Shown here piece by piece: positions 23,530 through 33,900 of a DNA stretch of 41,365 nt (the stretch's first letter is position 1; every line of letters begins with the position of its first letter). Position numbers and translations under genes: made by a program. The notes beneath the pieces were generated by a model. That model had not been told where the DNA came from and searched no databases. It worked only from the letters and a program-made list of their open reading frames with translations. Origin of the DNA: Chitinophagaceae bacterium (GTDB taxonomy: Bacteria; Bacteroidota; Bacteroidia; Chitinophagales; Chitinophagaceae); NCBI GenBank assembly GCA_027484165.1, contig JAIXWH010000071.1, positions 1-41,365 on the forward strand. The letters are read 5' to 3'.

Positions 23530-26142
23530 CTTGATAAATTTTCTTGTAGCAATCTTTTCTTTATCGGCATAGATTTTTAAGTAGTAAACTCCTTTACTGA
23601 ATTTATTTAATGTAATCATATATTCCTTAGATCCGGCTAAATGATTAAGAGTATTAGTTTTTATTTTTTGCCCTAAGCTATTTTCAAAAACAAAGTCAAG
23701 TATTGCATCTTTTTTTCTGGTTATGAATATGGTGATGTTATTGATGACAGGATTAGGCTTGATCATAATACTATCAAAGCAGACACGAAGCAAGCTGTCT
23801 GTTGGGGGCATTCCGATACATCCTGCAGGATTAGATGTGTAACTCCTTTGTTGTATTCCATTGTTGCAATCTGTCCAATCTGAGTACAAAAAAGTGCAAT
23901 TGGTTTGTATTGAACAATTTCTCAGTAAGCTATCTGCCGGCGGAACACCAATACAACCAGATGGGTCAGCAGAAAAGGTTCTCACTTGAATTCCATTCAC
24001 ACAATTCGACCAGTTGGAATAAGTGAAATTACAATTAACAGGATTTGTGCAAGTTCTTTGTAAACTATCTGCCGGCGGAACACCAATACAACCAGATGGA
24101 TCAGCAGAATAGGTTCTCACTTGAATTCCATTCTCACAATTCGACCAATTGGAATAAGTGAAATTACAATTAACAGGATTTGTGCAAGTTCTTTGTAAAC
24201 TATCTGCCGGCGGAACACCAATACAACCAGATGGATCAGCGGAATAGGTTCTCACTTGAATTCCATTCTCACAATTCGACCAGTTGGAATAAGTGAAATT
24301 ACAATTAACAGGATTTGTGCAAGTTCTTTGTAAACTGTCTGCCGGCGGAACGCCAATACAACCTGATGGACTAGCAGTATAAGTTCTTATCTGAAATCCA
24401 TTTGTACAATTCGACCAATTGGAGTAAGTGAAGTTGCAACTAGCCGAAGCGCATACAGGATTATAATTTATGGTAGAACTGTCAATATAGTATGTTGTGT
24501 CAGTGCCTATAATAACTTTAAATCTGTATGATGCATAGGTGATATTAAGACCAGCCAAATCATCTGAAAAATTGAAGTGATGAAGTCCATAGTTTTGGTT
24601 AGAATCTAATAGGGCGATCAAAGAATAATTGATTTCATTTGATAACTTTCTTTCTATTTCGATATTCATTGATGAGTCTGTTTTTATGAACAGATCAAAG
24701 ATTGCAATACATTGATTTAAACTGATTTGTTTTGTAAAATATTTTTTCTGAAGAATAACAAATGCTTTTTTTGAATTGGGAATTCCATAACCAATTCTGT
24801 TGTTTGGATTGCTGAAAGATGAAGCACTTTCCTGTAAAGCATTCATGATGTCTCTGTTTTTAGCTTCGGGAAATGCTTGCCATAAACAAGAGGTAATGCC
24901 TGCTATATTTGGACATGAAAAGGAAGTGCCTGAAGAGGTTACCGGTAGTCCTGTTTGTGAGCTGGCAACAATAGCACTTGAACCTAATGCAGCAACATTT
25001 GGTTTTATAACTTGATTGTAATTAGGCCCATAACTGCTAAAATTGCTGGGGTTTAACAAGCTATCAACAGCACCAATTGTGAATGCACTATCGGCATCTC
25101 CTGGTGTAGTTAAATACTGCCAAGAGTTATTTCCTTCATTTCCAGCAGACACAACCATGAGTAAACCTTTTTTTGTAGCTAAGTTTACAGCTCGAGCGCT
25201 CATGGTATAATTGCCAGTCATATTACTATAAGTGTAATCAAAAAGAGAAGAGTCGAATGTGTTGTAGCCCAAAGAAATCGAACAAATATCAACACCTAAA
25301 CTGTCGGCCCTTTCGGCACCTGCTGCCAAATTATGTTCTTCAATAGGATATTCGGAATTTGCATCTTCTGTTCGGTATAAATAAAAGGACGTTTTTGGAG
25401 CCGAACCAACAAATACACCAGGTAAATTTGCGCCAATCACACTTAAACATTTCATACCATGGTTATCATCATTAGCAACATTAACTTCATTATTCACAAA
25501 ATCCCAGGTTCCTAATATTTGATTGTTTAATCGAATGCTGTCAAATGTGGTAAGAGTGTTGTAGCGAAAAAATCCTGCATCTAAAATTGCCATTTGCATA
25601 CCATTGCCTCTAAATCCATGGTCATGAAGAAAATCTCCTTGAACCATTTTTACTTGCCAGTCGGATCGGCCGTAGTTATAAACATTAATTGAAGTTAGTC
25701 TTCTAGTGTTTAAAGTAATTTGTGTGTTATTTGTTGTTGATTCTTGATTGCTGAATTTATTGTTGCTGTTTGTTTTGTTTTTAGAGGCGATAGGCCTTGC
25801 GCTTTCTACAAAACTAAAATTGTTTATTCTTCTTAAAGCGTTTTGATCAGTAGTTCGTATTGAAATTTGATTGAGCCATTTTGATTTATTGAGTATGGTA
25901 ACGTTTCCGCTTAAACGAACACTATCAATATAATTACTACTTACAGGCAAGTCTGTAGAGTCTAGGGTAATATTATACCTAATCCTTCTGTCTATTGCTC
26001 TTTGTGTAAGAAACTGACCAGGATTATTTATGCTGTAATTATTAGAACCTTTGTTTTTAAATTTAATAATGTACTTGTTGAACTGTGCTTTGCTTGAAAA
26101 GCATGTAATCAAAGTCAATATTAAAATAACACCATTCTTCAT
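23524..26142 (-). CDS. Secreted subtilisin-like protease with TSP1-like repeats and T9SS sorting domain
   Basis: An 872-residue secreted S8 serine protease. Order: signal peptide (1-20, ending SSKAQ), N-terminal propeptide-like region (about 21-145), subtilase domain (about 160-460), a linker domain, five 45-residue Cys-rich repeats (about 569-793) and a T9SS type A sorting domain (PNPVINNITIF to the end). The catalytic triad is Asp188 (AILDAGFF), His228 (DDNHGMKC) and Ser407 (SGTSFSCP), with oxyanion Asn335 (SAGNEG). The repeats have the thrombospondin type 1 look (YSNWSNCENGIQVRTYSADP). It is expected to leave the cell by the T9SS. It lies 33 bases after fabH on the same strand and may be co-transcribed with it. 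Confidence 0.92.
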   Translation of the reverse strand: MKNGVILILTLITCFSSKAQFNKYIIKFKNKGSNNYSINNPGQFLTQRAIDRRIRYNITLDSTDLPVSSNYIDSVRLSGNVTILNKSKWLNQISIRTTDQNALRRINNFSFVESARPIASKNKTNSNNKFSNQESTTNNTQITLNTRRLTSINVYNYGRSDWQVKMVQGDFLHDHGFRGNGMQMAILDAGFFRYNTLTTFDSIRLNNQILGTWDFVNNEVNVANDDNHGMKCLSVIGANLPGVFVGSAPKTSFYLYRTEDANSEYPIEEHNLAAGAERADSLGVDICSISLGYNTFDSSLFDYTYSNMTGNYTMSARAVNLATKKGLLMVVSAGNEGNNSWQYLTTPGDADSAFTIGAVDSLLNPSNFSSYGPNYNQVIKPNVAALGSSAIVASSQTGLPVTSSGTSFSCPNIAGITSCLWQAFPEAKNRDIMNALQESASSFSNPNNRIGYGIPNSKKAFVILQKKYFTKQISLNQCIAIFDLFIKTDSSMNIEIERKLSNEINYSLIALLDSNQNYGLHHFNFSDDLAGLNITYASYRFKVIIGTDTTYYIDSSTINYNPVCASASCNFTYSNWSNCTNGFQIRTYTASPSGCIGVPPADSLQRTCTNPVNCNFTYSNWSNCENGIQVRTYSADPSGCIGVPPADSLQRTCTNPVNCNFTYSNWSNCENGIQVRTYSADPSGCIGVPPADSLQRTCTNPVNCNFTYSNWSNCVNGIQVRTFSADPSGCIGVPPADSLLRNCSIQTNCTFLYSDWTDCNNGIQQRSYTSNPAGCIGMPPTDSLLRVCFDSIMIKPNPVINNITIFITRKKDAILDFVFENSLGQKIKTNTLNHLAGSKEYMITLNKFSKGVYYLKIYADKEKIATRKFIKL
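23764..24438 (-). repeat. Five tandem 135-bp repeats encoding TSP1-like units
   Basis: Units lie at about 24304-24438, 24169-24303, 24034-24168, 23899-24033 and 23764-23898. Units 2 and 3 differ at only 2 of 135 positions by my alignment and encode identical protein. Units 1 and 4 differ more and unit 5 most. Each unit has four Cys and one WSNC-type motif. The pattern indicates recent in-frame duplication in the middle of the array. Confidence 0.9.
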
Positions 26143-26175
26143 AATTAACTATTTTCTATTGAAAAGACATACGAC

Positions 26176-27174
26176 CTACTTTGAATCGTATGCCCATTTA
26201 ACCCATGTTGCTCCCCACGTGAACCCGCCGCCAAAAGCTGCAAGGATAATATTGTCGCCTTTATTTAATTTTTTTTCCCACTCCCATAAACATAAAGGAA
26301 TGGTTGCTGCGGTTGTGTTTCCGTATTTTTGAATATTGATCATTACTTTTTCCTTAGGAAGACTCATTCTGTTTGCTGTAGCATCGATGATTCTGAGGTT
26401 TGCCTGATGGGGAACCAACCATGCGATATCTTCAGCGGTTAAATTATTTTTTTGCATGAGTTCATAGCTAACATCAGCCATTCCTTTTACTGCAAATTTG
26501 AAAACCGTTTGTCCTTCTTGATGAATGTAATGCTCTTTTGCCATAACAGTTTCTACAGTGGAAGGTTTTAAAGATCCGCCAGCTTTCATATGTAAGAAGT
26601 TTCTTCCGCTGCCGTCACTTTTTAAAATACTATCTAAAACCCCCAATCCATCTTCATTTGCTTCCAACAAAACCGCACCAGCACCATCTCCAAAAATTAC
26701 ACATGTAGTTCTGTCGCTGTAATCCACAATAGCACTCATTTTGTCAACACCAACCACAATTACTTTTTTGTATCTGCCGCTTTCAATCAAAGAAGTGCCG
26801 GTAGTCAAAGCAAAAAGAAAACCTGAGCATGCCGCACTGATATCATATCCGAAAGCATTTTTTAGCCCTGCTTTATCACCAATGATGTTTGCTGTAGCTG
26901 GGAATAACATATCAGGAGTAACGGTTGCGCAAATAATACAATCAATTTCCTCAGGGCTTATGCCTCTTTTGTTTAATAAGTCTTTTACTGCTTCAGCACC
27001 CATATCACTGCTCGCCAACCCTTCGCCCTTTTGAATTCTTCTTTCATCTATGCCTGTTCTTGTTTTAATCCATTCATCATTGGTGTCTACCATGGTTTCA
27101 AGAATCTTATTCGTTAGTCTGAATTCAGGGAGATAAGCACCGACTGCAGTAATTGCAGCATTGTTTTTTTGCAT
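26176..27174 (-). CDS. fabH: Beta-ketoacyl-ACP synthase III
   Basis: A 332-residue condensing enzyme that starts fatty acid synthesis by joining an acyl-CoA primer to malonyl-ACP. The Cys-His-Asn triad is complete: Cys116 (DISAACSGFLFAL), His256 (LVPHQANLR) and Asn286 (YGNTTAATIPL). The N terminus ITAVGAYLPEF, the segment NDEWIKTRTGIDERR and the C-terminal FGGGFTWGATWVKW are typical. plsX and rpmF, its common neighbours, are not adjacent. It is divergent from ruvA, with a 123-base gap. The downstream protease gene on the same strand is close enough to share its transcript. Confidence 0.95.
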   Translation of the reverse strand: MQKNNAAITAVGAYLPEFRLTNKILETMVDTNDEWIKTRTGIDERRIQKGEGLASSDMGAEAVKDLLNKRGISPEEIDCIICATVTPDMLFPATANIIGDKAGLKNAFGYDISAACSGFLFALTTGTSLIESGRYKKVIVVGVDKMSAIVDYSDRTTCVIFGDGAGAVLLEANEDGLGVLDSILKSDGSGRNFLHMKAGGSLKPSTVETVMAKEHYIHQEGQTVFKFAVKGMADVSYELMQKNNLTAEDIAWLVPHQANLRIIDATANRMSLPKEKVMINIQKYGNTTAATIPLCLWEWEKKLNKGDNIILAAFGGGFTWGATWVKWAYDSK

Positions 27175-27244
27175 AATTATCTAGTTTTGAGCTTTTTGTG
27201 TATTTGTAAATTTACTAAAAAATTATGATTCTGTTCATTTTGGA

Positions 27245-27277
27245 TTGGTTATAGATGATAAATTATCCTTATTTTTG
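27245..27277 (+). promoter_or_regulatory. Promoter for ruvA-sprA
   Basis: TTG (27245-27247), 22 bases, then perfect TATTTTTG (27270-27277), 20 bases before the ruvA ATG. Both elements match the Bacteroidota consensus. Confidence 0.6.
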
Positions 27278-27297
27278 TCCACTTATAATTAAAAGTT

Positions 27298-27882
27298 ATG
27301 TATGCGTATTTAAGTGGAAAGTTTGCATTTAAAAGTCCTACCCAGGTTTATTTAGATGTTAATGGATTGGGATATGAAGTTAATATCAGTCTTCATACGT
27401 ATGAATCCATACAAAATTTGAATGATGGAAAGCTATACACACACCTTCAAATTAAAGAGGATGCCCACACCCTATTTGGTTTTTTTGAGAAAGAGGAAAA
27501 AGATATTTTTCTTTTATTGATAAGTGTTTCCGGGGTTGGTGCTTCTACAGCAAGGATGATGCTATCCTCTATGAAACCCGATGATGTTGCTAAAGCTATT
27601 ACTCAAGGCAATGCCAAAGTACTTGAAAATGTAAAGGGAATTGGTAAAAAAACTGCAGAGAGGCTGGTATTGGAGCTGAAAGATAAAGTGGGCAAACATT
27701 TTTCAAATACCAATTCTATTGTTAACTTTGCATCTAGTCTCGAAAATGATGCATTGATAGCGCTTACAGGATTAGGAATATCAAAGGCACAAGCCGAGCA
27801 ATCTATACATAAAATTATTCGTACCGAACCAAACATAACTATCTTAGAAGAATTAATTAAAAAAGCATTAAAAGCCATTTGA
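27298..27882 (+). CDS. ruvA: Holliday junction DNA helicase subunit RuvA
   Basis: A 194-residue RuvA, which binds the four-way Holliday junction and loads the RuvB motor for branch migration. Domain I (OB fold) starts MYAYLSGKFAFKSPTQVYLD. Domain II has the two helix-hairpin-helix motifs around LLISVSGVGASTARMML and VKGIGKKTAERLVLELKDK. Domain III follows after a flexible linker (ALTGLGISKAQAEQSIHKI). Length is normal. It precedes sprA by 29 bases; ruvA-sprA linkage is common in Bacteroidota, and both probably share the promoter at 27245-27277. Confidence 0.96.
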   Translation: MYAYLSGKFAFKSPTQVYLDVNGLGYEVNISLHTYESIQNLNDGKLYTHLQIKEDAHTLFGFFEKEEKDIFLLLISVSGVGASTARMMLSSMKPDDVAKAITQGNAKVLENVKGIGKKTAERLVLELKDKVGKHFSNTNSIVNFASSLENDALIALTGLGISKAQAEQSIHKIIRTEPNITILEELIKKALKAI

Positions 27883-27911
27883 CAAAAACTCTACGCTAAT
27901 TGATTCGCTGA

Positions 27912-30900
27912 ATGTTGCTTAATCGAAATTCATTTAATAATTTCATCAGGGCATGTTTTTTCCTTGTTTTAGCACTGCTATGTGGTAGTGTTGCATGGTC
28001 AGGCCCAACCAGCACTTTATTATCCTACAATCAAGATACTACAGTAAACCCAGTTAATCTTCCTTATCCCTTGACAGACAGAAGGGGGGACAATTTATCT
28101 GTATCTACCCATAACATTTTTGATAATTTCAAGCCATCAGATCAATCGGATTCAGTTGTATATGATCATGTTACTCGCAGATATATACTTTATGAAAAGA
28201 TTGGAACCAAATATTACAGAACCCCCACCAGCTATTCTTTTGATGAATATTGGAGTTTGAGATATAAAAAGGCTGAAATCGATTATTTTCAAAAGAGGTC
28301 AAATGTTACAAGTGTTTTGAACAGAGGCAAATTTGTGAAGCCAAAATTGAATTTGACAGACAATCTCTTTAATCGGCTTTTCGGAACAGGCAAAATTGAA
28401 ATTTCACCTCAGGGGAACGTAGATATTACTGCAGGATATCAGGGGCAAAAAATAGACAATCCTACTCTTCCTGAAAGTGCCAGAAAAAATGGCGGACTTG
28501 ATTTTCAAATGAATGCCCAATTAAATGTTAATGCAAATATTGGAGATAAATTAAAATTCCCCATCAGTTATAACACGCTTGCAAACTTTGATTTAGATAA
28601 CCAATTAAAGCTTGATTATTCGGGTAAGGACGATGAAATCATAAAAAGATTTGAAGCAGGAACAATAAATTTTTCTTCAAAAGGAACCTTGATTCCAGGA
28701 GCTCAGCAATTATTTGGACTGAAAACTCAGTTACAATTTGGAAAATTGTTTATTACTGCTGCTATTGCAAATCAAAAATCACAACGCCAAAGTGTAAATC
28801 TACAAGGAGGAACTTCTGCAACTCCATTTGAAATTAAAGCAGATGAATATGAAGAAAACAGACATTTTCTGGTTGCACAATATTTTAAAAAGAACTACAA
28901 TAAATTGATGTCTAGTTTACCAGCTATCAATTCCCCTGTTCAAATTTTGAGAATGGAAGTTTGGGTTACAAATAGAAATGGAACAACTACTGAAACTAGA
29001 GATGTTGTAGGCTTAGCGGATCTAGCAGAATTTAATCCTTATTCATCTAACGTGTCTGTATTGACTGGTTTAGAAATTCCTGCAAACAACACGAATGATT
29101 TGTTGTCTAAAATTTTAAGTCGTCCTGATTCACGAAATTCATCTTTGGTATACAGCAATTTGATTGGCCTTAACTTGAGTCCGGTTCAGGATTTTGAAAA
29201 AACTTTCGCTAGAAAATTAGATTCGACTCAATATACATTCAACAGACAATTAGGGATGCTCTCCTTAAGTCAGCCCTTGCAAACTGATGAAGTATTGGGG
29301 GTAGCCTATCAGTATTCGTACAATGGAAGAATTTATCAGGTGGGAGAATTTTCTCAGGATTTGCCGCCAGATAGTGCAACAAAAAATCAGAAGGTTTTAT
29401 TTCTAAAGTTATTAAAAGCTACATCTCAGCGGCCTTTATTGCCGATATGGGGTTTGATGATGAAGAATGTTTACTCAGTTGGATATGGAACTTTATCGCC
29501 TACTGATTTCAAATTGGATGTTTTGTATTCTGAGCCAGGATTAGGTGCAAAAAGATATGTTCCATTTGGTAATATTAATGAGGGACAACCTATCATCTCT
29601 TTAATCAATCTTGACAGACTTAATAGTCAGTTGGATCCTCAACCGGATGGTGTATTCGATTTTGTGGAGAATTATACTGTTGTTTCAAATTACAGTAGAG
29701 TCATATTCCCAGTGTTGGAGCCTTTTGGGGCAGATCTGGCAAAAAAGACTTTTAATAATTTGCCGAAAACCGGTGCGGATACACTTTATTTATTTTATCC
29801 ACTTTATGATTCAATTAAGTCTTCTGCACAACAGTTTCCTAATTTGGACAGATACATTTTAAAAGGAACTGCTAAAACATCAGGAACTAATGAAATTAGT
29901 ATTGGGTATAATATACCTAAAGGATCTGTAACGGTTACGGCTGGTGGTAGAAATTTGATTGAAGGAATAGACTATGATATCAATTATGATTTAGGAACAA
30001 TCAAAATGATGAATCAGGCAATTTTAAATGCAGGATTGCCAGTGCAGGTGAATTTTGAAAACAATGCAAATTTTGGGTTGCAGCAAAGAAACTTCTTAGG
30101 GTTTAGATTAGACTATCTTGCTAAAAATACAGCAAAGGAACAACTTAGTTTTGGTGCAACTATGGTAAGATTAGGAGAAAGACCGTTCTTTACAAAAGTT
30201 AATTTTAACGAAGATCCTATTAGAAACACGATGTATGGTCTTGATGTAAATTACAGAAAAGAGACACCAAGACTGACAAAAATTTTAGATAAATTACCTT
30301 TCTATTCTACAACTGCACCTTCAAATGTAAATGCTTATTTGGAGGGTGCTTTTTTGAAGCCTGGACATGCGCCACAAATTGGAAGAGGTTCTAACGGAGT
30401 GATATATATAGATGATTTTGAAGGAAGTAAATCCTCGATTGATTTGAGATTTCCCGCTGTAAGCTGGACTCTTGCATCAGTTCCGGTTAATGCAACTCAA
30501 AGTGATAATCCAAGTGTGAATATGTTTCCAGAAGCTGGTTTGAATAATAATCTAGATTATGGTAAAAAAAGGGCTAAACTTGCCTGGTATCAGATTGAAC
30601 AAACATTACAACAAATCGATGCTCCTAATAATCCAATTGGCGACAGAAATGAATTGAGTGATCCAAGAGTTAGAATAGTTTATCAAAAAGAAATTTTTCC
30701 TCAGAGAACAACTGGTTTTGGTGAAAGTCAGTTAACCACTTTTGATTTAGCTTATTATCCTCGTGAAAAAGGGCCATATAATTACGAGACAGACAATACT
30801 AAAATTGGAGCAGATGGTAATTTTAGTTCAGGTAGATCAAATTTTGGTGGCGTTATGAGAAGCATAGATCAGCCAGATTTCGAAACTGCAAATATTGAAT

Positions 30901-33900
30901 ACATAGAATTTTGGGTACAGGACCCTTACATACTATCCAGATATAATAATTCAACAGGAGGTAAATTGTATTTCCATTTAGGTAATGTGTCTGAAGATGT
31001 ATTGAAAGATGGAAAACGTTTTTATGAAAACGGATTACCAACTCCAACGATTCCATCACCTGTAGATACTTCCGTTTGGGGAAAGATTCCTAGAAATCCA
31101 ATTCAGGTTACCAATGCGTTTAGTAATAATCCTGATGACAGAACCTATCAGGATTTAGGTTTTGATGGTTTAAATGATGCAGATGAAGCAATAACTCAAC
31201 AAGATTATATCACTCAGATATCAACTGCATTTGGAACAACATCTGCGGCATATCAAAATGCAATTGCAGATCCGTCTTCTGATGATTATAAAAATTACAG
31301 AGATGGCTCTTTTTCAGGAAGTGATGGAATTTTAAAACGCTATAAAAACTTTAATAATCCTCAGGGCAATTCGCCAGTTTCAAGCGGAGGTCAATTCTCT
31401 TCTGCAGCTACTCTTTATCCTGACGCAGAAGATTTAAACAGAGATAATACCCTCAATCAAACAGAAGAATATTATCAATATTCTGTAGACATTAAACCAA
31501 GCAATTCTCCAACAATGTCTATTGGAAGTAACTTTATTTTTGATAAAAAAATTGTAGATGTTGATTTGCCAAATGGGACCAGAAGATCTGAAACTTGGTA
31601 TCAGTATAGAATTCCTTTGAGAGATTTTAACAAAAAGGTGGGAAATATTACAGATTTTAAATCAATCAGATTTATAAGAATGTTTATGACAGGTTTTGAT
31701 GATGATGTTACTGTTTTAAGATTTGGTTCTTTGCAATTAACAAGAAATACGTGGCGTAAATTTCAATATAGAATTGATTCAACTGGAAATTATTCTACTC
31801 CAATTACTCCATCGCCAGTATTCAATGTAGAGTCTGTTAATATCGAAGAAAATGATAGTCGATATCCACTTCCATACAGAACGCCAAAAGAAATTGAAAG
31901 AGCACAAATACTCAGTAATAATGGAGTAAACTTATTACAAAACGAACAATCACTAAGTTTGAGCTTTTGCAATCTTTCAAAAAAAGATGCAAGAGGTGTG
32001 TTTCAAACTTTTGCCAACAGAGATATAAGGAAATTTGGGCGAATGAAAATGTATATCCATGCAGAAGCTTCACCAAATACACCACTTGAAAATAAAGCGT
32101 TATCAGCTGTTGTGAGATTTGGTACTGACTTTGTAGGTAATTATTATGAAGTCAAAATCCCTTTAAATCTTACCAAGTTGAATTTGGGATTAAATCCTGA
32201 TTCCGAAGCCTTTAACGATTCTCTTTGGAACCCTTCAAATTCTTTAGATGTTGATTTAGTTGAATTGACAAAAATTAAAACTGAACGAAACTTTTCTTCA
32301 ACACCAACCAGCCAAATTTTTAGCAAATTACAGTCTAACGGTCATGTATATTCTATTATCGGTAATCCAAATCTTGCAGAGGTAAGGGGCGTTTTGTTGT
32401 CTGTCGAAAATACTAATTCGACTGCAAGTGCATGCGGACAAATTTGGTTTAACGAATTAAGATTGGCTTCTATTGATGAAAAAGGAGGATTTGCTGCTTT
32501 AGGAAGAGTGGATGTTAATTTGGCTGATCTTGGAACATTATCCATATCCGCAAATATGCACACAAAAGGATTTGGAACTTTAGAACAAAAAATTACAGAA
32601 AGATACCTTGATGACTTTGTACAGTATGATGTTACAACTAATCTTGAATTAGGTAAACTTCTTCCTGCTAAAACTGGGATATCTATTCCTTTTTATGCAA
32701 GCTACACGCAATCAGTGAGCACACCTGAATATGATCCATATGACAAGGATATCAAGTTTAAAGACAAACTGAATGGGGCACCAAGTTCTCAGAGAGATTC
32801 AATAAGAGACAACGCTATTGAATTTAACTCAGTAAAAACAATCAACTTTACCAATGTAAAGAAAAATAAAACCAATGGCAAGTCGCCAAAAATTTATGAC
32901 ATTGAGAATATTGATATCAGTTACTCTTACATTAAAACAAAAAGTCACAGCCCTCTAATTGAAAACAATGAGGTTACCAAACATCGCGCTGCTATAGGGT
33001 ATAACTTTTCACCTCAACCCAAATATTTTGAACCATTCAAAGCTTTATTCAAAAAATCGAAAAGTAAATGGTTTGATTTGATTAAAGATTTCAATATAGG
33101 ATACATGCCTTCACAATTGAGTTGCAGAATTGATATGACCAGACAATTTGGAGCAATTAAACCAAGAAGTGTAGGAGAAAATAAATACGCTACTCCTGAA
33201 ACTTATGATAAGTATTTTACCATGCAGCGTGATTATATTTTAAGATGGAACTTTACAAGATCTATTAATTTTGATTTTACTGCATCTAATAATTCGAGAA
33301 TTGACGAACCGGCAGGAAGACTAGATTCCAAAGCAAAGAAAGACACATTGTGGAATAATTTATTTCAAGGAGGAAGGAACACAAACTATACTCATACTGG
33401 AAACTTCTCTTATACAGTTCCTACTTCTAAAATTCCATTGTTGGATTTCACAACAATGAATTTGAGATATCAAGCTACTTATAAATGGCTTGCAGCTTCA
33501 AGACTTGCAGTTAACCTGGGTAATTTTTTAGAAAATGGTCAACAAAAAGAAGCAACTGTTCAGCTTGATTTTACCCGAATTTATCAAAAATCAAAATGGC
33601 TCCGCCAGTTGGACCAGCCTTCAAAAATTGAAGACAAAGAAAAATGGAGAAAGCGTATAACCAAAGTTCAGGATTCTGTTCTCACCAAATCAGGAAAGAA
33701 AGTATTGAGGACAAAAAAGATAATTGACAGATCTGCGGTTCCTTATATTGGAACAGGTCTTCGTATTTTAGGTAAATTGATGACAAGCATAAAGCAAGTC
33801 AATTTTTCTGCTTCTGAAAATGCAAATACTAGATTGCCAGGCTACACAGACAGTACTGAATACTTTGGTCAGAATTTTAGAAGTATGGCACCTGGTTTTG

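Noticed and set aside
23764-24438. CRISPR-like array
   Set aside because: The repeats are 135 bp, contiguous and in frame within the protease gene; there are no spacers and no cas genes.
26051-26332. Plus-strand reading frame across the fabH-protease junction
   Set aside because: It is antisense to two well-supported genes and shows no domain or start context of its own.
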